From Nonomuraea cypriaca (GTDB taxonomy: Bacteria > Actinomycetota > Actinomycetes > Streptosporangiales > Streptosporangiaceae): 64,000 nucleotides of DNA. The notes beneath the pieces are model-generated. The model searched no databases. It was not told where the DNA came from and saw only the letters and a program-made list of their open reading frames with translations. Positions 25,911-34,448 of this stretch are shown here, piece by piece. The stretch lies in assembly GCF_015645445.1 (NCBI RefSeq), contig NZ_JADOGI010000018.1, forward strand, positions 1-64,000, in the 5' to 3' direction. Numbering within the stretch: the stretch's first letter is position 1; each line of letters begins with the position of its first letter. The position numbers and the translations under genes are program-made.

Positions 25911-26921
25911 TCAGGCGGCCAGGCTGGATCCGCGTACGACGAGTTCGGTGGCGAGTTCGATGTGGTGGGACTCGATCGTCTCGCCGGCGGCCAGGCGCAG
26001 CGCCGTGCGCAGGGCGACCCTGCCCATCTCGCGCAGCGGCTGGCGGACGGTGGTCAGCGGCGGCGAGGTCAGGGCGGCGAGGTCGGTGTCGTCGAAGCCC
26101 ACGACGCTGAGGTCCTCGGGGACGCGCAGTCCGCGGGCCCTGGCGGCCTGTATGGCGCCGAGCGCGACCCCGTCGCTGACCGCGAAGACGGCCGTCGGCA
26201 CAGGCTCCACGTCGAACAGGAGCGCCCCTTCCTTCAGCCCGTCTGGATAGCAGAAACCCCCGGAGGCGCGTACGTACTCCGGCCGTACGGGCACCCCCGC
26301 GGCCTCCATCGCGGCGCGGTAACCGTGCATGCGCGCCTGGTTGGGGGCCGCGCCGGCGGGGCCGCCGAGGTAGGCGATGCGGCGGTGGCCGAGGGCCAGC
26401 AGGTGCTGGGTGGCGGACAGGCCGCCGACGAAGTTGGTGGAGCCGATGCTGACCATGGGGATGCCCGGCAGGTTGACCGGGTCGATGACCACCAGCGGCA
26501 GGCAGGCCTGGGACAGCGCGATGAGCTGCGCCTGGGTCGGCTCGGCGAGGGTGATCACCGCGCGCCGGCCGGCGGCGACCAGGTCGTGGGCCCAGGACGT
26601 GCCGTCGCGGGGCGTGCCCTTCTCCTGGGTGACGATCACCCCCACGCCCGACGCGGCGCCGGCCTCGATCGCGCCGGTGATGATCTCAGCCGAGTAGGAG
26701 CAGAGATCCTCGTCCAGCTGCACCTCGACCAGCCCCTCCACCGGAGTCCGGTGTGGCGGGCGTGGGACGTAGCCGTGTTCCGCGAGCAGCGAGCGCACCA
26801 GCGCCCGCGTGGCCGGCGCGACGTCCGCGCGGCCGTTGAGCACCTTCGACACGGTGGCCACCGACACTCCCGCCGAAGCGGCGACGGTGGCCAGCGTGGC
26901 ACGTCTGGGTCTGGTCGGCAT
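25911..26921 (-). CDS. LacI-family transcriptional regulator
   Basis: 336 residues. HTH at the N-terminus (ATLATVAASAGVSVATVSKVL) with hinge NGRADVAPATRALVRSLLAEHGY, then a periplasmic-binding-like sensor domain (VIVTQEKGTPRDG, GHRRIAYLGGPAGAAPNQAR, VVGFDDTDLAALTSPPLTTV). GGAGGAA precedes the ATG at 26921. No sugar-transport or glycosidase genes lie beside it; the only divergent reading frame is a 19-codon micro-ORF. Its target may therefore be elsewhere. Confidence 0.9.
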   Translation of the reverse strand: MPTRPRRATLATVAASAGVSVATVSKVLNGRADVAPATRALVRSLLAEHGYVPRPPHRTPVEGLVEVQLDEDLCSYSAEIITGAIEAGAASGVGVIVTQEKGTPRDGTSWAHDLVAAGRRAVITLAEPTQAQLIALSQACLPLVVIDPVNLPGIPMVSIGSTNFVGGLSATQHLLALGHRRIAYLGGPAGAAPNQARMHGYRAAMEAAGVPVRPEYVRASGGFCYPDGLKEGALLFDVEPVPTAVFAVSDGVALGAIQAARARGLRVPEDLSVVGFDDTDLAALTSPPLTTVRQPLREMGRVALRTALRLAAGETIESHHIELATELVVRGSSLAA

Positions 26922-26994
26922 AGATTCCTCCACAGCAGATCCTAAACACGCGTCCGGCCGCCGGGTCTGGTCAGGAGTCTCTCAGGAGAATTCG

Positions 26995-27054
26995 ATGAAT
27001 GAGCCGCCGACCGCCCTCGCCGAGGGCGTCGACGCGGAGTTCATGTACCAGTAA
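26995..27054 (+). CDS. 19-residue micro-ORF between LacI and a terminator
   Basis: ATG at 26995 with CAGGAGA six bases upstream encodes MNEPPTALAEGVDAEFMYQ and stops with TAA. A 13-bp-stem hairpin follows eight bases later, so promoter side, RBS, ORF and terminator are all in place. It is divergent from LacI. I do not recognise the peptide; it could be a real small protein, a leader peptide or the tail of a deleted gene. There is no radical-SAM or other RiPP enzyme nearby. Confidence 0.4.
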   Translation: MNEPPTALAEGVDAEFMYQ

Positions 27055-27062
27055 ACCGCAGA

Positions 27063-27098
27063 GCACGGCCCGCGCCCCCCCGATAGCGCGGGCCGTGC
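27063..27098. terminator. bidirectional hairpin terminator
   Basis: GCACGGCCCGCGC (27063-27075) pairs perfectly with GCGCGGGCCGTGC (27086-27098), with a 10-base loop and no T-run, as is usual in high-GC actinobacteria. It lies between the + strand micro-ORF and the convergent end of the metallopeptidase gene. Confidence 0.7.
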
Positions 27099-27127
27099 CC
27101 CTTCAGATCAGCCGGTCAGATCGGCCG

Positions 27128-30022
27128 TCAGTACGAGAACGCCTGGAACTCGGCCGCCCTCACATGCTCCCGCTGCGGGCTGGCCGTGGCGCAGTCCGTC
27201 GCGGAGTTCGGATCGTTGTCCTGCTCGCCGGCGTACACCGGGTTGCCGGTGCACTGCGTGGTGAGCGCCCTGAACATCAGGTGCGTGGCGCTCGTGGCCC
27301 GCACGTCGAACGACTCGATGAGCATGTCCGCGCCACGTGGCCGTGGCCGCGTGGCGTCGAACGCGTTCGACTTGCTGGTGTAGACCTTCTTGAACTGCGC
27401 CGGGTCGGCGCAGTCCTTGGCGCAGGCCAGCACCTCGAACGAGCGCAGCGCCGAGAAGCGGTTCTGCGTGGCGGGATCGGCCGGATCCGAGCCGGGCCTG
27501 AGCATCGCGCTCACCTGCACCCTGCGGATCTTGACCGGGTCGTCACCCGCCAGGTCCACCACGACCGACTTGCCCGCGGGCGCGCCGGTGAGCGAGGCCC
27601 AGTTCGTGGCCTCGGTCTCGTCGATCAGCTTGGCCTGGTTGACGCCGTCTCCCGTGGCGGTCGCCCCGCTCGCGGCCGAGGCGTGGTTGCGGGTCAGCAG
27701 CAGCGGGAGCGGCAGCTTCACACCCGGAACCACGACGAACTTCGTCCGCTTGTGCCCGAATCCGGCGCCCGCGACCACGAAGTCGTAGATGCCGGGGGTC
27801 ATCTCCACGGTGTCGCCGAGCGGCGTCGCGGGATCGGTGTCGGCGACCGGGACGGCGCGTGCCTCGTAGTCGCCCACGTAGAGCCGCAGCGCCGCGTCCT
27901 TCGCCTCGCCCAGCGGCTTGAGCTGCAGCGAGCCGTTCTTGCCCGCCGGGTTGACGAAGCTGGGGGTCGGGTCGGGGTCGCTCGGGCCGTTGCTGGCCGC
28001 GGCCTCGCCGAGGCCGTGCTCGGCGAACGCGCGCCACATGATGTCCTGGTTCTTGCCGTCGAAGCGCATCCGGTCCGCCGCGAGCAGCGCGTCGCGGTGG
28101 TCGACGTAGCTGACCGCGCCAGAGGCCATCAGCAGCAGGGCGTCGAACGAGAGTTGCATCCAGCGCCGGTTGCCCGGGCACCGCTCGACCGGCGTCTTGC
28201 CGTCCGCGCACGACTCCTGCTGCTTGGCCGAGCCCTTGCCGTACCGCTTGACGAAGGCCTCGCGTACGTCGAACTGTGTGGCCGACCAGATCTCGCCGTC
28301 CGCGTGCACCTGCTGGCCGACGATGTCGTAGTTCATGTCGCTGTAGTTGAGCGGCGACTTGGACATGTCGTAGTTCCTGATGCCGGCCGCCTTGTCGCCC
28401 GTCACGTAACCACCCGTGACGTACGGGGTCAGCCCGGCGGGGCGGAAGCCGTACTCGTTGAGGTACTCCATCGCGACCAGGTCGGAGTTGCTCTCGTTCA
28501 TGGCCCCGGCCTGGGCGCCGCTCCAGCCGGAGTTCGGCCCGCCGATCATGCGGCCGGAGATCGCGTGGGTGTACTCGTGGCCGATGACCGACATGTCATA
28601 GTCGCCGTCCGCGCAGGGCGAGTAGAACGCGCCGGCCTGGGGCTGCCACAGGTACATGTTCGTGATCGGCGCGACCCCGTCGGGCCCGGTGATCTGGTTG
28701 GCGTTGTTGCGTACGGACAGCACCCGGGCGCCCGCCTGGGCGTTGCCCTGCTCGGGGTCGTTGCCGAGCCCGCCGCGCTCACCGTTGTCGCCCTGCATGT
28801 TCCAGGCGGTCTCGGTGAAGCCGAGCCGGTAGGACCAGTCGTGCAGGCGGTTGTGCATGGCGTTCAGGTTGGCGATGGCGGCCTCGAGGTCGGCCTCACC
28901 CTCCTGGTCGAACGTCGCCGGGTCGCACTTGGCCTCGTGCCAGGTGTTGTTCCACGGGAAGGTGTAGTTCCTGCTCGGCGTGATCACGTTCGGACGGGTG
29001 CCGACGGCCGACGAGCTGCCGCTCGCCCGCTTCTCGAAGGTCTTGGCCGCGTTGCCGATGCTGGTGTTCGTCGACTCTCCGGTGGCGTGGTCGACGTCCC
29101 AGGCCTTGCCCGTCCCCGGGTCGACACCGCTCACGAAGTCACAGCCGCGACCGGGCGCGGCGCACCAGGTCTCACGGGTGTCCTTGGAGGAGTAGTCGTC
29201 GCGCGGGTTCGACGGGAACACCGACCACTGCGGGTTCTCCGGTTCGAAGTGGTCGACCAGGTTGTCGCGCGTCAGAATGGCCCCGCTGACCGCGTCGACG
29301 TGCGTGGTGTACCCCGCCGCCTCGCCTTCCCCGCCGGCGATCAGCACCACCTGGTACGCGTTGTGCACCCCGTCGGGCGCGGGCACCGCGACCGGGGTCG
29401 CCTGCTTGGTGCGTGCCGTGGCCAGGTCGATGCCACCGTCCCTGGCCGCCACCTCCATGGCCTGCTCCGCGGTGATCGCCGCGGCCGGGGGCGCCGCCGT
29501 CTCCCGCGACAGCGAGGAGGTGACGTGCTTGACCTGACCGCCGGTCACGCCGATCGCGACGAGACCGTCCACGCCGGCCGGCAGGTCGCCGAAGCGCTGA
29601 CGCAGGAGCACGGCGTGCCCTGCGCCGATGGGGTTGACCGCGACCCTCTCCAGGGCGTCGACGGCCTCGGCGGACAGTCCGAAGACCGCCTCGTTGTCCT
29701 TGAGATAGGCCCGCGCGGCCTGCTCCGAGTCGGAGCTCAGGCCCTCGGCCAGCGGTTCCGCGCTGGTGACCGAGGCGGGGGTGCCTAGAGCGTTCCATCG
29801 GATCTCGGCCTCGGGACCGGCCCTGCGGGCGTTGACCCCGGCGGGCGGGGGCACCCGGCCCTGGCGGTTGTCCACGTCTGGCTGACCGGTCTCTGCCTGG
29901 AAATCATGGGTTCCCACGGCCTGCCCGCCGGGTTCTCCCCGGGCTGCCGTGGTGAGGGGGAGGGTCGTCGCGGTGACCGCGACGACGATGAGAGCGCTGC
30001 GTAACCAGGACTTGGTCGACAC
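27128..30022 (-). CDS. secreted M36 (fungalysin-type) metallopeptidase
   Basis: 964 residues: a signal peptide (VSTKSWLRSALIVVAVTAT...), an FTP/propeptide region to about residue 240, then the zinc peptidase domain. The active site is HEYTHAIS (His482, Glu483, His486) with the third ligand in MNESNSDLVAMEY. The last ~200 residues contain beta-sandwich segments, including a discoidin-like part (VVDLAGDDPVKIRRVQVSAML) that may bind carbohydrate or protein. GTG at 30022 is supported by GGAGGG. It would be secreted as a zymogen and digest extracellular protein. Monocistronic, with a terminator just beyond its stop. Confidence 0.9.
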   Translation of the reverse strand: MSTKSWLRSALIVVAVTATTLPLTTAARGEPGGQAVGTHDFQAETGQPDVDNRQGRVPPPAGVNARRAGPEAEIRWNALGTPASVTSAEPLAEGLSSDSEQAARAYLKDNEAVFGLSAEAVDALERVAVNPIGAGHAVLLRQRFGDLPAGVDGLVAIGVTGGQVKHVTSSLSRETAAPPAAAITAEQAMEVAARDGGIDLATARTKQATPVAVPAPDGVHNAYQVVLIAGGEGEAAGYTTHVDAVSGAILTRDNLVDHFEPENPQWSVFPSNPRDDYSSKDTRETWCAAPGRGCDFVSGVDPGTGKAWDVDHATGESTNTSIGNAAKTFEKRASGSSSAVGTRPNVITPSRNYTFPWNNTWHEAKCDPATFDQEGEADLEAAIANLNAMHNRLHDWSYRLGFTETAWNMQGDNGERGGLGNDPEQGNAQAGARVLSVRNNANQITGPDGVAPITNMYLWQPQAGAFYSPCADGDYDMSVIGHEYTHAISGRMIGGPNSGWSGAQAGAMNESNSDLVAMEYLNEYGFRPAGLTPYVTGGYVTGDKAAGIRNYDMSKSPLNYSDMNYDIVGQQVHADGEIWSATQFDVREAFVKRYGKGSAKQQESCADGKTPVERCPGNRRWMQLSFDALLLMASGAVSYVDHRDALLAADRMRFDGKNQDIMWRAFAEHGLGEAAASNGPSDPDPTPSFVNPAGKNGSLQLKPLGEAKDAALRLYVGDYEARAVPVADTDPATPLGDTVEMTPGIYDFVVAGAGFGHKRTKFVVVPGVKLPLPLLLTRNHASAASGATATGDGVNQAKLIDETEATNWASLTGAPAGKSVVVDLAGDDPVKIRRVQVSAMLRPGSDPADPATQNRFSALRSFEVLACAKDCADPAQFKKVYTSKSNAFDATRPRPRGADMLIESFDVRATSATHLMFRALTTQCTGNPVYAGEQDNDPNSATDCATASPQREHVRAAEFQAFSY

Positions 30023-30210
30023 GAATCCCTCCTGCGTGTCAGGGATGCGCAGGTTGCGCGCATCTCGCAAGAGGTAACACCCGTTCATGGAGGCTGACAA
30101 GATCTTGTAAAGCGTGACATTTCAGCGTATAGGCGGATTTCGCCGGGCTTGTACGGTCGTCTCACCTGGGGACGGGCGCTTGCGATCTGGCTGCTTGGAC
30201 ATTTCATCCA

Positions 30211-30229
30211 GGACATATACGATATGTCC
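30211..30229. promoter_or_regulatory. palindromic operator before the DauR-like gene
   Basis: GGACATATACGATATGTCC is an exact 7+7 inverted repeat with a 5-base spacer, 19 bases upstream of the start codon. A further half-site TTGGACAT begins at 30195. Position suggests autorepression by the downstream regulator. Confidence 0.55.
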
Positions 30230-30248
30230 AACCGGTCTGGAGGGGCTC

Positions 30249-30902
30249 ATGGAGCAGGAGCAGGATGCGATCATCGCCGCGCTCGCCCCGGTCGCCGACG
30301 GGATCGTGGCCACCCTGGGCTCGGTCTGCGAGGTGGTCGTGCACGACTTCCGCCGCCCGGACAACTCCGTGGTGGCCATCGCAGGCTCGGTCACCGGGCG
30401 CAACGTGGGCGGGTCGATGAGCGAGATCGGCATGGGCGTACTGGCCCGCGGGGACGAGGCGGGCGACGAGCTCAACTACGTGACCCGCACCCAGGACGGC
30501 AAGCTCGTCAAGTCCTCCACGATGGTGCTGCGCGACAGCGAGGGGGCCGTGTTCGGAGCCCTGTGCGTCAACCTCGACATCACCGCGCTCAGCCAGGCGC
30601 ACGCGCTGATCGGCGAGCTCGCCGCCGCCCCGGCCGCCGTGCCCACCACCACCTTCGGCGACGACGTCGACTCGGTCCTGGACGCCGTCGTGGACGCGTA
30701 CCAGCTCGACCAGAACAAGCCCTGGGGCTCGCTGAGCAGGGAGGAGCGGCTGCGGCTGTTCCGCGGCCTGGACCGGCGCGGCGTGTTCGCCGTGCGCCGG
30801 GCGGTCCCACAGGTGGCGGCCAGGCTCGGCATCTCCCGCGCGTCCGCCTACAACTACCTCGCCCAATCGCGCACCGACACCTCGCTGGAGGACCACGCAT
30901 GA
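30249..30902 (+). CDS. YheO/DauR-type regulator (PAS_6 plus HTH_22)
   Basis: 217 residues. The N-terminal PAS-like YheO domain (LGSVCEVVVHDFRRPDNSVV, GSMSEIGMG, GDELNYVTRTQDGKLVKSST) and a C-terminal DauR-like HTH (GVFAVRRAVPQVAARLGIS, RASAYNYLAQ) match regulators of amino-acid catabolism such as the D-arginine repressor DauR. GGAGGGG precedes the ATG. The stop overlaps the next ATG by 4 bases, so it is co-translated with the dehydratase-like enzyme and probably senses that enzyme's substrate. Confidence 0.87.
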   Translation: MEQEQDAIIAALAPVADGIVATLGSVCEVVVHDFRRPDNSVVAIAGSVTGRNVGGSMSEIGMGVLARGDEAGDELNYVTRTQDGKLVKSSTMVLRDSEGAVFGALCVNLDITALSQAHALIGELAAAPAAVPTTTFGDDVDSVLDAVVDAYQLDQNKPWGSLSREERLRLFRGLDRRGVFAVRRAVPQVAARLGISRASAYNYLAQSRTDTSLEDHA

Positions 30903-31879
30903 CGAACGCACTCCCGGTCACCCTCGACGACGTCCGCGACGCCGCGGTCCAGATCAAGGGCGTCGCCCACCGCACGCCCGTACTGCGTTCCAGGACCCTG
31001 GACGCGCTCGCCGGCGCGCAGGTCTTCCTCAAGTGCGAGAACTTCCAGCGCATCGGCGCGTTCAAGTTCCGCGGCGCCTACAACGCCATCTCCCGGCTCT
31101 CGCCCGAGCAGCTCGCGAAGGGCATCGCCGCGTACTCCTCGGGCAACCACGCCCAGGCCGTCGCCCTGGCCGCCCGCGAGCTGGGCAGCTCCGCCGTGAT
31201 CCTCATGCCCGAGGACGCCCCGCCGTCCAAGCGGGCGGCCACCGCCGGTTACGGCGCCGAGATCGTCACCTACGACCGCTACACCGGCGACCGGGAGGCG
31301 ATCGGCGCGGCGCTGGCGGCCGAGCGCGGACTGACGCTGATCCCCCCGTACGAGCATCCGCACGTCATCGCCGGGCAGGGCACCGCCGCGCTGGAGCTGA
31401 TCGAGGAGGTCGGCGACCTCGACGCGTTGCTGACGCCGATCGGCGGCGGCGGGCTCATGGCGGGCAGCGCCACCGCGGCCAAGGGCCTGCGTCCCGGCAT
31501 CCGCGTGATCGGTGTCGAACCCGAGGCCGGGGACGACACCAGGCGGTCACTGGCGGCGGGTGAGCGGGTGTCCATCCCCGTCTCCCGGACGATCGCCGAC
31601 GGCCTTGCCGCCGAGATCCCCGGCGAGCTGACCTTCTCCGTCAACAAGCACCTGGTCGACGAGATCGTCCTGGTCTCCGATGACGAGATCCGCACGGCGA
31701 TGCGGCTGGCGTTCGAACGCCTGAAGATCGTCATGGAGCCCAGCGGCGCCACCCCGCTGGCCGCCCTGCTGGCCGGCCGGCTCTCCCCCATGCCGCCGCG
31801 CATCGGACTGATCGTCTCCGGCGGCAACATCGACGCCCGCCGCTTCGCCGAGTTGTGCGCGGACGCGCCGCCGGCGTGA
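30899..31879 (+). CDS. PLP-dependent serine/threonine dehydratase-like enzyme
   Basis: 326 residues, fold type II. The Schiff-base lysine is Lys56 in IGAFKFRGAYNAI; SSGNHAQAVALAA binds the substrate, PIGGGGLMAG is the phosphate loop and LIVSGGNID the C-terminal site. There is no ACT regulatory domain, so it resembles catabolic threonine dehydratase, serine racemase or threo-3-hydroxyaspartate dehydratase. It deaminates a hydroxy amino acid. The coupled DauR-like regulator suggests a D- or unusual amino acid. Confidence 0.87.
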   Translation: MTNALPVTLDDVRDAAVQIKGVAHRTPVLRSRTLDALAGAQVFLKCENFQRIGAFKFRGAYNAISRLSPEQLAKGIAAYSSGNHAQAVALAARELGSSAVILMPEDAPPSKRAATAGYGAEIVTYDRYTGDREAIGAALAAERGLTLIPPYEHPHVIAGQGTAALELIEEVGDLDALLTPIGGGGLMAGSATAAKGLRPGIRVIGVEPEAGDDTRRSLAAGERVSIPVSRTIADGLAAEIPGELTFSVNKHLVDEIVLVSDDEIRTAMRLAFERLKIVMEPSGATPLAALLAGRLSPMPPRIGLIVSGGNIDARRFAELCADAPPA

Positions 31880-31934
31880 CTGCTCGGCGGCCGCTTCCCC
31901 GCCGACCGGCGGGCTGGTGGAATCCGACGGGTTC

Positions 31935-32675
31935 CTAGCCGGAGGGCTCGAGGCCGCTGAGCGTGATCGCCGGGAACTCGGCCGGCGTGGGGGGCTGGTC
32001 GGCCTGCACGACCCAGGCGAGCCCGGTGCGGTCGTCCGCGAGGATGGTCTCCACCGCCGCGGCGACCTCCTCAGGGTCGGCGAGTCGCAGTCCCGCCTCG
32101 ACCAGCGGGGCGCGGAACGACGCGATGATCGGGGTGTCCACCAGGCCGGGGCACACGGCGTTGACCCGGATGCCGTCGCCGGCCAGAAGCATGGCGGCCG
32201 AGCGTACGAGGCCGATGAGGGCGTGCTTGGCGGTCGCGTAGAAGATGTCGGGCGAGGCGGTCAGGCCGGCGAGGCTGGAGGTGACGATGATCGAGCCCGA
32301 CCCCTGGGCGCGGAACCGGGGCAGGCAGGCGTGGATTCCGTAGACCACGCCGTCAAGATCGGTGCGCATCGTCTCGCCGTAGCCTTCGACGGTGAAGTCG
32401 TGGAGTCCGCAGCGGCCCGGGATCCCGGCGTTGAACATGGCGACGTCCAGCCGGCCGTACGCGGAGATCGTCTCGGCGACCGCGGCGTGGTTGCCGCCGG
32501 GATCGGCGACGTCGAGGCGTACGAACAGGCCGCCTGTCTCGGCCGCGACGGCGGCTCCCGACCTCGCGTCGAGGTCGGCGACCACGACGCGCATGCCGCC
32601 GCGGGACAGCCTGCGGGCGGTGGCGGCACCGATTCCGCTGCCTCCACCGGTGATCAGTGCCACTGGCGTGGTCAC
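31935..32675 (-). CDS. short-chain dehydrogenase/reductase
   Basis: 246 residues. NAD(P) motif GGGSGIGAATARRL (residues ~11-24), Asp in VVVADLDARSG favouring NAD(H), NAG motif in MFNAGIPG, and catalytic Ser/Tyr/Lys in VTSSLAGLTASPDIFYATAKHALIG (shown as SSLAGL and YATAK). GTG at 32675 overlaps the stop of the upstream membrane gene (GTGA). Third gene of a TetR-led operon; substrate unknown. Confidence 0.87.
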   Translation of the reverse strand: MTTPVALITGGGSGIGAATARRLSRGGMRVVVADLDARSGAAVAAETGGLFVRLDVADPGGNHAAVAETISAYGRLDVAMFNAGIPGRCGLHDFTVEGYGETMRTDLDGVVYGIHACLPRFRAQGSGSIIVTSSLAGLTASPDIFYATAKHALIGLVRSAAMLLAGDGIRVNAVCPGLVDTPIIASFRAPLVEAGLRLADPEEVAAAVETILADDRTGLAWVVQADQPPTPAEFPAITLSGLEPSG

Positions 32676-33349
32676 GACGGCTCCGGTTCCGCGATGCGCG
32701 ACATTTCGACTCCTCGTATGCGCAGGCCGTGCCGGCGCAGGCAGACGCGGCCGTAGAGGCGCTGGAAGGCCACCAGGACCAACAGGGTGACGACGAGCAG
32801 CACGTCGTCGAGCAGCGGGACCAGATCGATGGGCAGGGCCATCGCCATGACCACGCGCACCCCCGTGTCGGCGAGGAACGCGACTCCCCAGACGGCCGTG
32901 ACCGCTCTGAGCGCGTGCCGGAACTCGGGGAAGCGCTCCCAGTTCGACGCCCAGATCTCCTGCTTGCCCGGGTCGAGGAACATCCTGGTGCCCTCGTAGA
33001 GGAACGGCCGCCGGCCCAGCAGACTGATCAGGGCCCACAGCCCCAGGGCGGCGCTGCCCCAGGCATCACGGATCAGGAGCACCCTCGGACTGCCCGTCAC
33101 GAACGACATGACCACCGTCAGCGCCATCGCGCCCAGGACGAACATGGTGGTGCCGCTGACCCTGCGCTCGGTGACGATGCCGTGCACGGCTCGCCCGGCC
33201 GGCAGGACGCTGCCGCACAGCAACGCCAGCCACTGGTTCACGCCCGCCGCCCGCAGCCCGTAGAAGATCGCGAGCGGGCCCGCGAACTCGAAGACCAGCA
33301 CACCCAGCATCGCCCGGCGAGAGGACCTCGACGCCGTCGCCGCGGTCAT
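32672..33349 (-). CDS. VC0807-like multi-spanning membrane protein
   Basis: 225 residues with about six hydrophobic segments (VLVFEFAGPLAIFYGLRAAG, LALLCGSVLPAGRAVHG, MFVLGAMALTVVMSFVTGS) and the VC0807-type stretch GLWALISLLGRRPFLYEGTR. The function of this family is unknown. The start overlaps the TetR stop (ATGA) and the end overlaps the SDR start, so all three are translated together. Confidence 0.75.
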   Translation of the reverse strand: MTAATASRSSRRAMLGVLVFEFAGPLAIFYGLRAAGVNQWLALLCGSVLPAGRAVHGIVTERRVSGTTMFVLGAMALTVVMSFVTGSPRVLLIRDAWGSAALGLWALISLLGRRPFLYEGTRMFLDPGKQEIWASNWERFPEFRHALRAVTAVWGVAFLADTGVRVVMAMALPIDLVPLLDDVLLVVTLLVLVAFQRLYGRVCLRRHGLRIRGVEMSRIAEPEPS

Positions 33350-33972
33350 CGTGACTCCTCCGCTTCTCCCGTGGTGGCCATGAGGAAGATCGCCACCGCC
33401 TCGCGGGTGTAGGCGGCGACGTCGATCCCGTGGTCCCCGCCGATCCGTGCGGCCGCCGCCTCGATGACCCCGCGGATCATCACGGCCATGGACCTGGCGT
33501 CGAAGTCGCGGAACTCCCCCGAGCGCTGCCCGTCACGCAGCAACTCCTCCAGCCCCCGCACGCCCGGCTCCTGGTACTCGGCCGTCGTGTGCCGCTCTCC
33601 TGACGGGTTGCGCAGGTGGTTGCCGACCTCCGTGAGCGCCGCGACCTCCTTGGGGTGGTCACGCAGGAACTCCAGGTTCGCCTCCAGGTACGCCCGCAGC
33701 CGCCCTGGCGCCGTGCCCTCCGCCTCCATCCGTTCGATCATGTACACGGCCCCCGACCGGTAGACGTCCTCGACGATCGCCTTGATCAGGTCTTCCTTGC
33801 CGGCGAAGTGGTACGAGATCAGCCGCGGGCTGCTGAGCCCGGCACGCTCGGTGATGCGGGCGAAGGACGCCTTGTCATAGCCCAGCTCCCCGATGGTGTC
33901 GATGGCCGCCCTGATGATCTGCGCACGACGTACGGCGTTGGTGGCCGAGTCGCGGGAGGGTTTTATCTGCAT
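33346..33972 (-). CDS. TetR-family transcriptional regulator
   Basis: 208 residues. HTH ASFARITERAGLSSPRLISYHF; the C-terminal part (YMIERMEAEGTAPGRLRAYL) is a helical ligand domain. ATG at 33972 lies inside an exact inverted repeat, so the protein likely occludes its own translation/transcription start. First gene of the operon with the membrane protein and SDR. Confidence 0.87.
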   Translation of the reverse strand: MQIKPSRDSATNAVRRAQIIRAAIDTIGELGYDKASFARITERAGLSSPRLISYHFAGKEDLIKAIVEDVYRSGAVYMIERMEAEGTAPGRLRAYLEANLEFLRDHPKEVAALTEVGNHLRNPSGERHTTAEYQEPGVRGLEELLRDGQRSGEFRDFDARSMAVMIRGVIEAAAARIGGDHGIDVAAYTREAVAIFLMATTGEAEESR

Positions 33973-33980
33973 AGATAAAA
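33961..33980. promoter_or_regulatory. TetR operator overlapping the start codon
   Basis: TTTTATC and GATAAAA flank TGCATA as a perfect inverted repeat. The TetR ATG (33972-33970, minus strand) lies within it. A further half-site AGATAAAT follows at about 33992. Confidence 0.6.
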
Positions 33981-34039
33981 AATGGTATGCCCAGATAAAT
34001 TTCTTGTCCAGCGTCGCCGCACGCTGAAGTGTTCTGGGG

Positions 34040-34393
34040 TCAGGACGTCGGCGAAGTGGTCGCCAGGCCGACGTGGCGGCCGACGTCCTCGACGTCGGCC
34101 GCGGCCAGCACCGCCGGCAGCAGACCGGGGAAACGCTCCTGGAGATCCTCGCGGCGCAGGGTCACATAGCAGCGGGTGCCCTCCTTGCGAGTGCGGGTCA
34201 GGCCGGCGTCGCGCAGGATCCGGAGATGGTGGCTGAGCGTCGACTTGGCCACCGGCGCCCGCAGCTCACCCCAGCCGCGCTCGGCCCCGTCGGCCAGCAC
34301 TCGCACCAGCCCGACCCGGATCGGGTCGCCGAGGGCCGCCATCACTCCGGTGAGGGTCATCTCCTCCAGCTCAGGGTGCCCGGTTCGTCGCAT
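34040..34393 (-). CDS. ArsR-family winged-helix regulator
   Basis: 117 residues. Winged helix: MAALGDPIRVGLVRVLADG, WGELRAPVAKSTLSHHLRIL (recognition helix) and the wing TRKEGTRCYVTLRREDL. There is no CxC metal-binding motif in the recognition helix, so it is not obviously a metal sensor. It is divergent from an SDR gene across 55 bases that contain a 9+9 palindrome, and so probably represses that SDR. Confidence 0.85.
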   Translation of the reverse strand: MRRTGHPELEEMTLTGVMAALGDPIRVGLVRVLADGAERGWGELRAPVAKSTLSHHLRILRDAGLTRTRKEGTRCYVTLRREDLQERFPGLLPAVLAAADVEDVGRHVGLATTSPTS

Positions 34394-34411
34394 GCTGCCT
34401 ATGATACCTTG

Positions 34412-34434
34412 TTCGATGTTTGACGAACATCGAA
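34412..34434. promoter_or_regulatory. ArsR operator between regulator and SDR
   Basis: TTCGATGTT (34412-34420) and AACATCGAA (34426-34434) are exact reverse complements around TGACG. It is located in the divergent promoter and overlaps the region just before the SDR RBS. Confidence 0.65.
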
Positions 34435-34448
34435 TGAAGGGTTCTGTC

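Noticed and set aside
26995..27054. PqqA-like RiPP precursor interpretation of the 19-residue peptide (Glu and Tyr near the C-terminus)
   Set aside because: PqqA has E-x3-Y; here it is E-x2-Y, and no radical-SAM or PqqD-like gene is near.
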